Of a stretch of DNA of 64,000 nt, positions 9,976 to 20,793 are shown one piece after another (the stretch's first letter is position 1; the number at the start of each line of letters is the position of its first letter). The notes below the pieces were generated by a model. The model was not told where the DNA came from. It ran no database searches and saw only the letters and a list, made by a program, of their open reading frames with translations. Both the position numbers and the translations under genes were made by a program. The DNA is from Stictocephala bisonia (taxonomy: Eukaryota > Arthropoda > Insecta > Hemiptera > Membracidae), in the NCBI GenBank assembly GCA_035578905.1, contig JAQJVL010001214.1, positions 1-64,000 of the forward strand. The letters are read 5' to 3'.

Positions 9976-11935
9976 TTAAAAAAGGCCAGTATACACGATT
10001 AAAGTACACAAACATTTTAAAATTTTATATTTTCTCTTATACAATAAAGGGTTTAGAGGTGAAATTAATCGAAAACATCTTTTATGCTCAAACACTGTAT
10101 TGTAATTTGTTAGTAGCAACATGTGTACAGTAAAAACATCAAACACTATTTGAGCTTTAAAAAAATGTGTAATAGGTTTTTGAACTGCAGTAGTGGTTCG
10201 TTTTTTCGCAGCTATGTCCTTAATTCGTTTTAAAAGAATCAGCTGAATGGGTAAGCTCTCGTTTTGTTTCTCTAGCCATGACATCAGTGTCTCTGCTGCT
10301 ACAAACGCTTCAGAATGAGTTGGCCCTGTTTCTTCTATCTTATGTTCTGGGTCGTCACTGTCAGATTCCATTGTTTCTGTTTCCTCTGAAAGAAATTGAT
10401 TGCTTAAATAAACAACCAAAAATAAATGCTTTCTTTTCCTGCCTTTACACAGTATGTTACGTACAAAAGATTATCAATCATAATGTTGGCAAAAAACCAT
10501 AGGTACTGTACAGTACAGTGTACTGTAACATTTTATAACAGAACATTTAACATTACGTCAGTATGAAACCAGAATAAGCTCAGGCGTTTGACTAAAATAC
10601 AAAGGTAAAAATACGTTGGATGTACTGTATATTTAAGGAATGCTACATACCTTCATTTAACATGTCAGCTATTTCTTGGTCGGTCAAAATCTGGTATCCA
10701 GGATCGTAGCTATCAACAACCAACCACTCCATGGCATCATCTTTGTCGCATTGTTCAAATCCCGGAAGTGTGCTGCATAATTCTCTTATTTCATTCACAG
10801 CACCATCAAAATCTCCTTCTTCCTCTTTATCATCTATTTCTTCTTCGTAAGGCCATAACTTTCTCCAGGCTCTTTGTAAATTCGTTTCTGTGAGGCTTTC
10901 CCATGCATCGGCAAGCATGTAAATGCAATCTTTAAGGTTCACCTTCTTTATAAACTCGATGACACTCGCCTCATCCTTTTCGGCCAATAAAAGGCGACGG
11001 AGGAGTTGTTTTCTGTAACTTCTTTTCATCTTCTCGGTCACTCCCTGGTCCATTGGCTATAGAGTAGCAGTGATGTTAGGTGGGAGATATTGCACTTCAA
11101 AATTCTTGTTGATTTCATTTAATACCTCAACAGTTGGGTTTGTAAAAGCTTTGTCAATGATTAACAGAACTTTACCAGTTTTATTTTTCTCCTTACGGAA
11201 TGTTTTCACACTAGGGATAAATTCTTCTTTAAACCAGTTCAGAAAAATGGTTGAATCCATCCAAGCACTTTTTTGATTTTTGTAGGCCACAGGAAGGGTT
11301 TTCACATTTTTTTAAGGGACGTGGATTTTTGCTCTTTCCAATACACAATAATCTTAGCTTGTGATTTCCACTAGCATTAGCACATACCATAGCCGTTATT
11401 CTCTCCTTACTCACTTCAAAACCAAGAGCAGATTTTTCACGTTTTGATGCCAGCGACTTTCATGGAAGGGCTCTTCAGTTTATCCCAGTCTCATCAGCAT
11501 TATATATGTCATCCCTAGAGTAACCATTTTTTGTGCTTCTTTAACAAATTTCTCTTTGTATGCAATTCCAGCCGCTAAATCAGAGGAAAGTTTTTCTCCT
11601 TGAACATCTAACTCTCTAATGCCGTGCCTATTATTGAAGTTCTTAAGCCAGCCTGAACTAGCTTTGAAATCTTTCGGTCCATTAAGCTGTTCATTAAATT
11701 GTAAGGCTTTTTCACAAATCAATGGGCCTGAAATTGGCTCTCCTAAGCTTCTCCTTTGAGTGAACCAGATATACATTGCATCTTCTAAGGCTTTGTTGTT
11801 TGCTGGACGTGCAGTTTTTCTTTTAAGCGTACCCTCTTCAGAATCGAGTTTTGATGCAAATTGTCCCAGCTGAACTCTTTTTGCCTTAATGTCACTTATA
11901 GTGGAAGTCCCTACACTTTTAGTTTTTTTTCTTCA
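9976..11935 (-). pseudogene. Tigger-type transposase with a 265 bp intron
   Basis: From about 11935 the minus strand reads a CENP-B-like DNA-binding region ('VGTSTISDIKAKR', 'EPISGPLICEKA', 'ASSGWLKNFNNRHGI'). The DDE core follows: 'YNADETGIN', 'VLLIIDKAF', 'YLPPNITATL' and 'PMDQGV'. The Asp residues of NADET, LLIID and PMDQG are present. Breaks include TGA codons near 11465-11490, a frameshift near 11305, and TAG at 11054-11056 just before 'PMDQGV'. The 3' part is split by an apparent intron at 10386-10650 (GTATGT donor, TTTCTTTCAG acceptor) that joins the acidic tail in frame ('NEEETETM'). The C-terminus is Ser/Asp/Glu-rich and continues to 9976. Confidence 0.88.
10386..10650 (-). other. 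predicted intron inside the Tigger transposase
   Basis: On the minus strand the donor AAG|GTATGT (10651/10650) and the acceptor TTTCTTTCAG|AGG (10386/10385) flank 265 bp. Without splicing, the 5' frame stops immediately after 'MLNEGM'. With splicing, it continues in frame into an acidic tail ('ETETMESDSDD'). This is read from the sequence; no transcript evidence is available. Confidence 0.7.
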
Positions 11936-12109
11936 AACTCGATGCATTTAATCACAATTGTGCATAATGCACAAATCACGGATGTAAAACAGTAAATTAA
12001 AGAATGTATCCTGTAAATATCACAAACAGAACACTCAAAAACTATAACGTAAATAAACCTAACTACACTAACTAACCTAAAACCTCACGTAACTGAAACG
12101 TAACTGTCA

Positions 12110-12290
12110 ACTAACGCACACACAATAGTACCGTTCAGGACTGAAGCGACTGGCGGGTGGCGGGACGGGATATGTTGCCACATACAGTAGCAGGTGTGTG
12201 ACCTTGACCACGCCACCTCCCTCTACCGCGGCCACTACCCGTCTTCTCGCTACGCACCTTTTCGCCATCGTTCGCTTGACGTTAAGGAAC
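12110..12290 (-). promoter_or_regulatory. CpG-rich patch upstream of Tigger transposase
   Basis: This patch is much richer in G+C and CpG than the surrounding DNA, and sits between the right terminal repeat and the start of the minus-strand transposase. Position and composition suggest the element's promoter or 5' untranslated region. No specific promoter motif was identified. Confidence 0.35.
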
Positions 12291-12675
12291 ATGGAGCTAG
12301 GGCAGATGGTACGATGTTTTGATTTTTTGTTACAAGAACAAAACAGGGAATATTAATTTTAAAAAGCTAAATGTTTGAATGGATTGAAATCCGGTCATAA
12401 CAGTTATGTAAAGTAAAAAATGTCAAAACCATTTCCGTTTAAAAATTAATTTACATTTGAAACACAATCGGTGTGCAGTAATACGTAGATACAAATCTGG
12501 ATTATTGACGGTCCGGATTTTTGACGTCCGAATTATCGACGTTCTACTGTATTATTTTAAAGTAGAGACCTTATTTGAACTCTCAATGGTTACTTAAAAG
12601 GGCCTTGCTGTATGATAGTGTAATCAAAAGGTTGTTTAGTTTTACCAAGAATTATCCTGTATGAGTAATTTGGAG

Positions 12676-13188
12676 CAGTGGCGGCTTTTGACCTAGTAAA
12701 GTGGGGGTTCACACCCGGGGGTTTTGGGGTGTACGGAGTACCCCACAAGTAAAAGCGCACAATTAAAATGTTCTAAAAATTATACGCTTAACCATGCATT
12801 TTAAAATATTTTACAAGATATTTTATCGTAGTTAAAAACCATACTTAACCAAACAACAGACTTTAAAAGAAGTCGGAGTGGAGCACACGGCAAGTGTGCA
12901 CCACTGGCTTCTATTACAAGGTGGCCCCACCACTGCCTTCCAGACAGAACAGCTGATTAGGCCTTGCATATACGCTATGGAGCACAACCGGGACTGTGCG
13001 ACAGTACTGCGAGATTAGCAGAAGCTAGCTGAAGGCGCCTCTTTGAGTTTTCTTACGTTTAAAATCACATATTTCGTAATTTCAATGTGTAAATAATTTA
13101 GCCTAAACTTTAAATGTGGTTCATTTTCTTTTTCAAATCTCACAGGGGGTTCACGTGCTCATGTGCTCTTATGGAGTAGCCGCCACTG
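12676..13188. mobile_element. hAT miniature element (CAGTGGCGGCT ends)
   Basis: Perfect inverted ends CAGTGGCGGCT and AGCCGCCACTG bound 513 bp. The 8 bp direct repeat ATTTGGAG occurs at 12668-12675 and 13189-13196. Both features fit a non-autonomous hAT transposon. There is no coding capacity. A short GGGGGTTCAC motif recurs just inside both ends. Confidence 0.92.
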
Positions 13189-13594
13189 ATTTGGAGTAAA
13201 TAATATCTATAATTTTTGGCCTTGAACATATAAATATTTTACTAAATATTACACACTGTTGAATACAAATTACATTACAGGTTACTTAACAATATTTTAG
13301 AAAAAATTAGGTGTATAAATTGATTTGATTTGTTTTTGTTTGTTTTTTTTTTTTTTTTTTTTTTTATGAGCTCCAGCCACTGATAGAACCTGTTCATGTT
13401 TTTGCCACGCTATAAGTAAAGATACTTAAATATAGTAGAATTTTAGACGGTTAAATTTATTGAACGAAAAACTAGAATCAAATTTCAGATTCACTTGAAG
13501 AAATTGTAACTTGTTAGTTATGTATATTACATTGTTTGGTCTGTGACCATTTTGTTTATTGAGAACCAAATAATGTGATTGCAAAATTGCGCAG
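13189..13594 (+). other. ATP9 intron end with poly-T tract
   Basis: No gene is seen. A T-rich run lies at about 13334-13366. The acceptor for the next exon is GCGCAG at 13589-13594, with a weak pyrimidine tract. Confidence 0.6.
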
Positions 13595-13733
13595 GTGTAC
13601 CACTATTCCAGAAGAGTTGGGACGGATATCCTACCTATTAAGTGACAAGACCGGAACACTGACCCAAAACTCAATGGTGTTTAAACGTTTACATCTTGGA
13701 ACTGGATCTTATTCAACAGAATCATTTGATCAG
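13595..13733 (+). CDS. ATP9A/B: P4-ATPase ATP9-like, phosphorylation-site exon
   Basis: The exon encodes '[31 protein letters not shown]', shown here as its two key motifs TIPEELGR and DKTGTLTQN. The Asp codon that becomes phosphorylated during the transport cycle is GAC at 13644-13646. The first base completes the Arg codon split with the 7531-7614 exon. The exon ends at CAG|GTAGTT (13733) in phase 0. 'TIPEELGR' before DKTGT, and '[10 protein letters not shown]' after it, are characteristic of ATP9-class flippases rather than of the ATP8/ATP10/ATP11 classes. No disabling change is seen. The gene looks functional despite transposons in both flanking introns. Confidence 0.95.
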
Positions 13734-14096
13734 GTAGTTAACAGCTGTTGCAATACTGGTGTATGATTAAGAAAATAATTATTGTTAGAGGTTTTACTTG
13801 AAGACCTAATCTATGATTTACCTAAGAAATATCATGGTAAATACATAGATTACAAGATGAACCTTTGACAAAGCCTATTTGTATGAAAGTTTGCTGCTTA
13901 TTGATAAATGTCTGCCAGGTGTTAGGCTGGGATTGTCACATTACTGTATTATCTATTGGGGAGCTAATTGCATATTTTTCTGAATTGACATGTGTTAAAT
14001 TGAGATAGAATAAACCTTATTAATTTTTTGATTAAAAAATAGTTAATATTTCCAGTTGTGCAAGATGCTATAAGAGGAATGATAGTTTTGGTATTA
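13734..14096 (+). other. ATP9 intron sequence, nothing recognised
   Basis: AT-rich intron between the exon donor and a pogo-type miniature element. No coding or structured feature was seen. Confidence 0.6.
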
Positions 14097-15227
14097 CAGT
14101 AGAATCTTGGTTATCTGAGCCCCAATTAACCAAGCCTCCGGGTTAACCGAACTAGTCATCAGACGATGATAAATAAACATAAAGCTATTAATAAAAGGAA
14201 AACTAGTAGGAAACATCATATAATCGTTTGTCAAGTAATCAATGACTCTTTCGTCTGTTGGTGCTAGGTTAGGGCGCTGCAGGGCCGTCACAAGACTTAT
14301 TTATGATATTGTACCCTACTATAGGAATAATTTTCCCACCCAAATGCATTCACTCATGACACATAGCCACCTGACACCAGCTCTTGTACTAAATGTGGTT
14401 ATTTTAGTGTGTTGACTTTCGTTATTTTATAATACAGTGTTGGAAATATTGTTGTAATTTATTGTTGTTACTATTATTGTTCAATGTTTTATTCAAGTGT
14501 TGTGATATGAGTGCTAAATGATTGACAGTTGCTTATCTTATAACAAAATTAAAATAATGAATCAATTGGTGATTTCGTCGACAATGTGTATGACAAATGT
14601 GGTATTTATACAATAATTTTGTTCCGTTACAATGTTGAATGGTTCCCTACACTATTAAGAGAGTAATGCAGATTGCGTTAAATGACAAGATAAATATGAC
14701 GATTTAGTTTGGTAATCGGACTGAATGGTACCCTGTACTTAAAAACAAACGCGAATACTACCGTGGACCGTAGACAGAAGAAATATGAAGGGTAGGGTGA
14801 GACAATGATACTGGTAGATCGGTTAACACGAATGAAGGAATACTCTGATTTCGTTGTCAACAAATGTAACGTTATAGGAAATTGCCCATCCACAATGCTA
14901 CCTATGGACATTACATTAGGTTTTTATTAATAAATTCTATTATTGTAGCTTTTTACAGAGTTTTGTATAGTTATGGAATAATTATTCCCAACTTCATGTC
15001 ATCCTGCGGTAATACAACTTTTTAAAGAAATAACCTGATGCTGCTTCTTTTTTACAGGACTGTTACTACATTTACACTATTATGCGTTTTTTTTTCTTGT
15101 AATAAACTAGTTTTGTACTTTTTCATGGCTTTTAGATTTTTTTAACCATAACCTCCGTATTATCCAAGATTTTACGTTTCCGAGGTGTTCTCGGTCCCAA
15201 TTACCTCGGATAATCGAGAGTCTACTG
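14097..15227. mobile_element. pogo-type miniature element (copy 1)
   Basis: It starts CAGTAGAATCTTGGTTATC and ends in sequence whose reverse complement starts CAGTAGACTCTCGATTATCC. TA flanks both sides (14095-14096, 15228-15229). The 1131 bp element has no intact transposase. A related shorter copy lies in inverse orientation at 61908-62574 and shares the internal segments around 14165-14410. The 65-residue minus-strand frame at 14094-14291 is not assignable. Confidence 0.85.
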
Positions 15228-15302
15228 TATGTATATAATTTATACCTATATATATTTTATTTAATTTGTTTATATTATATATATACTGTTTAATGTGAAA
15301 TA

Positions 15303-18012
15303 TAGGGGTGTGCTATGCATAAAAAAATCAATGCGACGACTTGATTCAGGACTAGTCTAAATGTTGATGCATCGATAGTGCCATGATGCTTAAGCAATAT
15401 GGATATCTCAGAATCATTCTGATGGGCCAAAATGACAAATTATCAAGGAAAAATTCCTTTTTAATCTATAATATGTATTTAAGCATCTTTTAGAACTACT
15501 ACTTTGATGTTTTAACTAAAATAGTTGTAAAATGATTATTACTCGAGTTCATTTTCGTTCCGAGTGGACAGGAATCAGCGATATCGCACTCAAACTTGAT
15601 TATATTGTGATAACGAATACAGAGTTTGACCAGGAGATAACTCATACTGTTATGAATATGATAAAAGTTTATCAAGCAATGCATATGGATATCGTAATTA
15701 TTGTGCGTGGAGCATACCACAAATCAGTAGAACATTCTCGTACAGACTGTCCATCTACTTCAGTTAGTCGGCAATTATTTTTGGGGATCTGTATTTGATA
15801 ACAAATAATACAAATTGTTGCGTAGATAATTGGAATTGTGAAATAAATTATGCCTTCAACTGTGTTTCCGAATATTGCTGATAACATCAGTCTACTTCTT
15901 GCTGTGACCTTTGTTATATATTTGTTTGTGTTTTTAAATATTTTATAAAGATTGGATAAAGATGTAAATGTTAATTTTTGCCACTCATAATTTTATTTTT
16001 TTTTCTCCATAATGTTGTTTTTGATAGTTTCTTCTTTTTGTTAGATTTATTTTTTACTAAATTTTAAATAAATTTTGTTGAGTATCCATCCATTCATCTT
16101 TGCAATTTCTTTAATTTTGTTCATTTCTTTTCTATAAGTTGTTTCTGACAATGGAGTATTTAGAAGTCGGTGAATTAATGAATTGAAGGCAGCTGTTTTT
16201 TTATTCAGGGTATGAAAGAAATCAATTATAATAAATCTGTTATTTTTGGTTAGTTTGCGATAGATATCAAAATCTATTTTTTTGTGTATTCTTGTTTTTT
16301 GTTATTAAAAGATCAAGAAAGGGTTAGCCTATTTTTTAAAGCTGTTATAAAAGGGTTATTAAGAATAGTTATTTTCAATTTCTAGTGAATTTAATTGTTG
16401 TCTGAATTGAGTTTAGATTTGTTAAGAAATCTTGAAGGTTTTCTTTTTTATCGAATACAGCAAAAATATCATCTATATATCTTAACCAAACTCTTGGAAA
16501 ATATTTCATTGATTCTTTTGCTTTAGTTTCAAATTTACTCATAAATATATTTGCAACAAAACAAGATAAAGGGTTATCTATTGCTGTGTCTTCTGAAGAC
16601 AGTAATATTTACCTTGAAATGTAAATACATTTTGAGGCAAGCATAAGTTTAGTAGTACAAGGTATTCATTAATGACTTTTTGTTCTAAATTTTGGTAGAT
16701 TTACCTGTCTTTTATAATGTTGACAGTTTCTTTTGTGGAAACATTAGGATATAGTGATATAACATCAAAAGATACTAAGTATTCATCATTTGTATTAAGT
16801 AAATCCTTTGTTAAGTTGATAAATTCATATCTGTCCATTACAGCAAAAGTTTGAGGTTGTATAAGTGATTTAAATTGTTTTACTAAAAACTTGGAAATTA
16901 AATAGAGAGGCTGGTTATACTGGATACAACAGTTCTCATTTTATTACCAGCATTGTTAATTTTAGGTAGGCAATAAATCAAGGACTTATCGGGTTTGAGA
17001 TTGTTAATTTTCTCATTTTTGCTTTATCAATTTTAATCAATTTTGTTTTACGTTCTTTTAATGATGAAGAGACTGCCAATATATATTTGTTTAAAGAAAT
17101 TTGTTGACGTAGTATATAAGAGCCATCTTTTAGCTTATTCAAAACTCGGTCTATGTAATCTTCTTTATTCAAAATTACAATAGTGATTCTTTCGTCAGCT
17201 TTTAAGTAGTAGACATCCTTTAATTTTAGGTCTTTAAAATGTTAATTTTGTTATTTATATCATGGTTTTTAATCTTTTTACTTTGCAATGTTTTGTTCTG
17301 GAGAGTTTGACAAATATCAGACATAATTATTTGTTTTTGTTCAATACTTAAGGTTTTAATATTTGTTTCAATATCAATTAACATTTCTTCATGGCTATGT
17401 TTTGTTTCAAGATTATACCTTAATTCTTTTCTTAAAACATTCATTTCTTTATATTCAAATTATTAAATTTTCAATAAAAACCTATAAATTATAAGAAATG
17501 ATTATTTAACAATTAGAATATATTTAAAGTAACCAACAGCAACTCGATCTCAACTTCACAATTCATTTCTTTATCATTAAAAGTAACAGAAGATAAATTT
17601 AATACTAGGTCTTTTGTATCTATATCTGAAGTTCTGAAATTCTATTTCAAAATAATCGTAATTTATTGTGCTTTAGGCCTACTGCATTTTGTAGATCCCT
17701 GCATTTTATTTCCGTTTATAATTTTAAATTGACCTTCTTACTTGAATATAAAGTTTATTTTTATATTTTTGTTTCAGACATCTAATATTAACTAGCAAAC
17801 ATTTATATGATCAATAAATGTATGTTTTAAACTATCTTTCTTTGTACTAACAAGATACGGTACTTGTAGCAAAAGGTAATATTGTTACTTTACCCCTTTC
17901 AAAACTTAATAAAAACCATTAATTTTGTATGTATGCATCGAATTGAATTTAAATTTTTTAAATCACATTGCTGCTTCGAATTGAAAATAATATGCTGCAT
18001 TGCACACCCCTC
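15303..18012. mobile_element. hAT-bounded element carrying a Penelope-like RT
   Basis: The direct repeat GTGAAATA (15295-15302 and 18013-18020) flanks ends TAGGGGTGTGC and GCACACCCCTC, which form an inverted pair. An 8 bp duplication with these ends is the hAT signature. The 2.7 kb interior has no recognisable hAT transposase. It does contain a degenerate minus-strand Penelope-like reverse transcriptase. The simplest reading is a non-autonomous hAT that received a Penelope insertion. The right end stops 47 bp before the next ATP9 exon. Confidence 0.9.
16060..17444 (-). pseudogene. Penelope-like element reverse transcriptase, degenerate
   Basis: Translating the minus strand in shifting frames gives the typical order of Penelope-like RTs. 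An N-terminal helical region runs from 17444 ('LRKELRYNLE'). Next come 'VYYLKADE' and 'NKEDYIDRVLNKL' (about 17130-17220), then 'NNAGNKMRTVVSSI', 'DVISLYPNV', 'IDNPLSCFVANIFMSKFE' (about 16540-16590), and the catalytic box 'RYIDDIF' at about 16463-16485. It ends with 'FNSLIHRLLNTPLS' near 16150. Many stops and frameshifts are present. The GIY-YIG endonuclease domain is not seen. It differs from telomerase-like and LINE RTs by the R-Y-I-D-D box and its flanks. Confidence 0.85.
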
Positions 18013-18059
18013 GTGAAATATAGCTTTTATGTTACAAACTGATATTTTTGAATGATTAG

Positions 18060-18320
18060 GTACGAGAGAAAGTGGTTTTGGCATATGCAGCAGCATCAAC
18101 AGATTCAACCTCACCTACTAAGCCACCAACACTACAGCCGTTAGCAAAGACTCGGAGGAGTGAGCACTCCCGAGTCCAAGAAGCTGTGAAAGCTATTGCC
18201 CTTTGTCACAATGTGACTCCAGTGTGGGAACCTTGTGATGACTCTCAATCAGAGGCTGACCAACACTACAATATTGAACGAAGGAGCCACGTTACATACC
18301 AAGCCTCCAGTCCTGATGAA
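18060..18320 (+). CDS. ATP9A/B: P4-ATPase ATP9-like, nucleotide-binding domain exon
   Basis: Eighty-seven codons in phase 0 at both ends. It begins '[13 protein letters not shown]', continues through a Ser/Thr/Pro-rich variable loop, and then reads '[17 protein letters not shown]' and '[14 protein letters not shown]'. The 'CHNV' and 'YQASSPDE' motifs are conserved in P4-ATPases and belong to the N domain, which holds ATP. The acceptor is GATTAG at 18054-18059, with an unusually weak pyrimidine tract. A hAT right end plus its duplication reaches 18020, so only about 39 bp of original intron remain upstream. The donor GTATGA follows at 18321. Confidence 0.94.
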
Positions 18321-18893
18321 GTATGATCACTAGTAATTATATGCAGGATTAATTAATTTTAATAAACCATTCTATAATTGAAAAATATTATGTCAATAGT
18401 GATTATTTGCTTAAAAATTATATTTTAATATTCCTGAAATTGGATTCAATCTGAGAAGGTAGTAAAATTATTATGAATAAATGTTCATCAAATATGTATT
18501 AATATTACTAAAATGAAACTATACAAATATAAAGCTTTGGTTCAGAGGCTTCATTTGAAGTTTGTCTGTGAGTATGAAATTAATATAACAAACTTTTAAA
18601 TTAAGATTTTATTTGATTAAAATACCTGTAGATTAAATGTGTATTAATGATTATAAATTATCATTTTAATCATATTAAGGGTTGTTAAGACTAGGAGTGT
18701 GAAGTTTTTTTTTTTTTTTTTTTTACAGCATACTCATTAAGCATTTCTATAATTTGTATTCAGATGATGTTATTTTGGGCAAAAGACTATTTTAGACTGT
18801 GTTAGTTGTACTGTAGCAAATGTTCATCTTTGTGCTGCTAGCTGCCATTGATTGAATTTTTTTATTTTTATTATTAAGGTTACTCTGTGAAGG
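18321..18893 (+). other. ATP9 intron sequence, nothing recognised
   Basis: AT-rich intron. A T run of about 20 lies at 18706-18724. No gene or bounded repeat was seen. Confidence 0.6.
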
Positions 18894-19193
18894 TTAAGGG
18901 GGTTCGGAAGGTTGAAAATGGTCAAAATATGGATTTTCCATTTTTTTTTTGTTTTATTATAGTATATACTGTCCTGAACGTTTTGTCGAAAGTGTGAAAT
19001 AAATCGGACGAACAGAACATGTTTTATTAATTATTTTGTTAGTACATGTCATGCGCTCAGACGCGAGATTTCGGTGCTGCATCAGAATGACTTACCTTGG
19101 GGATTCAGAATGACTTACCTTGGGGATGGGGACTCTAAAGGTTTCCAGTGTGTTGTTGAGGGTGATTTTTATAACGGACTAACAGTTTAAAAA

Positions 19194-19940
19194 TTGGAGT
19201 GTATAAACCATGTTGCTAAGCGCATGGGAACAAGATTGCGTAATCTAAAACTGAAATCGGGTAAAAATAAGATTCCCGACGGCAAGACCATTTCTGGCAG
19301 GGGTAGGCTAACAAATGAATCAATCATAAAAATACAGAAGTATTATGATTTAGCAATTAGGAGAAATGTAAATGAAACCGTGGAAACAATGAAGAAAGCT
19401 GTATGGTCTGAATACTTCCATATAGCCTCTTCGAATGAAAAACCCATGCACGCCCTTTGTCCAAAAGGAGCGGACAGTTGGTGCAAATATCAGCGCGCTC
19501 TTGCTTCCAAACAGGACTATGACCATAGTAGCCATTTTCACTTACCAGAAGAAATAATGCTTCACATCAAACCAGTATTTCAAGATCTAGCACAACCTGC
19601 TTTGCTCAAAAAGTGCCTACATGGCAAAAATCAAAACCCGAATGAGTCTGTAAACAATATAATCTGGTCTCACCTACCCAAAGGCACTTTTGTCCAACTA
19701 GACACCCTAAAACTGGGGACATATGATGCTATAGCAACTTTTAATAAAGGAAACATAGTCAAAAGCATGGTTTTAAAAGAGTTAGGTATGCCAGTGGGGA
19801 GGAACTCTTGTGAAGTGTTGAAGTGTATCGACAAAGTGCGCGTCCGACACGCGGAACGAGAATCTATGGAGATATACAAAAAGGCCCGAGAATCAAGAAA
19901 TGCCACCAAGAAGAAGCTGGAGGAACTTTACGAAGAATAG
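19194..19940 (+). pseudogene. Mutator-like transposase, C-terminal half
   Basis: An open frame of 248 codons has no internal stop but no proper start: the first codon is TTG, and the sequence enters mid-protein at 'ECINHVAKRMGTRLRNLK'. Further motifs are 'CPKGADSWCKY' (zinc-knuckle-like Cys pair), 'LLKKCLHGKNQNPNESVNNIIW', here cited by LLKKCLHG and NPNESVNNIIW, and 'GTYDAIATFNKGN'. This order matches insect Mutator-like (MULE, Phantom-type) transposases. It ends with a charged helix. The upstream catalytic part is missing, so it cannot be an active enzyme. A homologous C-terminal piece lies on the minus strand at 23515-23935. Confidence 0.82.
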
Positions 19941-20143
19941 GAAGACCCAAATAATCCATCTTATGCCCCTGGTCATTACTAGGACAAAAGGTAAACCTGA
20001 TTACATAGCCTGATTCAGTAACTGCCTAGTTTCATTGCGATTCCCCGAAAGTTCAGATTTTCTATGCTTATGTACCTTTTTCTCAGGAACTAAAAGTGCT
20101 AGAAGGCTGAAATTTTTACCACATGTTATACTTGTATAGATCT

Positions 20144-20215
20144 ACCCGCCCACCCTTACACGTAGAGTGGTATTGACCCACCCGCCCACCCTTACACGTA
20201 GAGTGGTATTGACAT
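20144..20215 (+). repeat. 2 x 36 bp tandem repeat (CCCACCCTTACACG...)
   Basis: Two copies of a 36 bp unit start at 20144 and 20180. The unit contains ACCCGCCCACCCTTACACG followed by TAGAGTGGTATTG. It lies in the 3' untranslated part of the Mutator-like element. A very similar motif family fills the last 160 bases of the window. Confidence 0.85.
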
Positions 20216-20477
20216 TTCATCAAAATTGGATAAAACATAACTGAGAAAAAAAATTTTATTCTAAAATGTTCAAAGAAACAAATTACATAATTTTCAAAAA
20301 ATTATTTTGGCTAAAGTTATTATTATTTTGCTTTCATAAGTTATAAATTTCTATAAATATGTGTCATAAAAACAGGTTTAAAAAATCAGGTCAATACAAT
20401 TAATAGTTCCTGAGAAAAAGGTACATAAAGTAGGATAAATTAACATGCGTTAGATACAACCTTCCGAACCCCCTTAA

Positions 20478-20789
20478 GCATTAAACTTGCATCATCATAA
20501 CTCCATCAGTTTTCATTATTAATAAAATGATTTATTTTTACTAATTGTACTGTTTAAAGGGTAATTAAATGATCCATTTTGTTAGTAAAATTTAAAGTGA
20601 AGAGATAGAAAAGTTTTAAAACGTAAATCCAGAAGAATTTAGTATTGCACAACAAAGGAGGTTATGTTGTTTATAGAAAAACAAAGCTAGGCCTAATTAC
20701 ATTTTAATCAAATCAATATTTAAGTTTCATACATATTTAAGTTTCAAAATTATAAACTTTACATTTACTAAATCACTTCAGGCATTACT
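20478..20789 (+). other. ATP9 intron sequence, nothing recognised
   Basis: AT-rich sequence between the Mutator-like element and the next LINE. It may include the LINE 5' untranslated region, but no boundary was found. Confidence 0.5.
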
Positions 20790-20793
20790 GTAA

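Larger units (their letters stand above)
9896..12549 (-). mobile_element. Tigger/pogo-like DNA transposon, degenerate
   Basis: The ends are CAGTAGAACGTCAATAATCC at 9896 and, as reverse complement of the right end, CAGTAGAACGTCGATAATTC. TA dinucleotides flank both sides (9894-9895, 12550-12551), as expected for Tc1/mariner-pogo elements. The minus strand carries a CENP-B/DDE-type transposase relic. A GC-rich, CpG-rich patch at 12110-12290 lies upstream of the transposase and could be its promoter. Several stops and frameshifts show it is inactive. The miniature element at about 4008-4843 shares its termini. Confidence 0.92.
18894..20477 (+). mobile_element. Mutator-like element, internally deleted
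   Basis: Inverted ends GGGGGTTCGGAAGGTTG (from 18898) and its complement ending at 20473 bound the element. Each is preceded or followed by TTAA (18894-18897, 20474-20477). Inside is the C-terminal half of a transposase on the + strand. The region from 18920 to 19193 does not encode the N-terminal half, so this is a deletion derivative. TTAA may be a 4 bp duplication or part of the terminal repeat. Most Mutator elements make 8-10 bp duplications, which are not visible here. Confidence 0.75.

Noticed and set aside
12107..12292. 61-residue minus frame in the CpG-rich patch of the Tigger element
   Set aside because: Its openness is explained by the high GC; composition suggests untranslated promoter sequence.
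14094..14291. 65-residue minus frame at the edge of the pogo-type miniature element
   Set aside because: Crosses the terminal repeat and does not match the DDE transposase; not a gene.
15532..15798. 88-residue + frame inside the hAT-bounded element
   Set aside because: No recognisable motif and overlaps an opposite frame of similar quality; possibly hAT-specific noncoding DNA.
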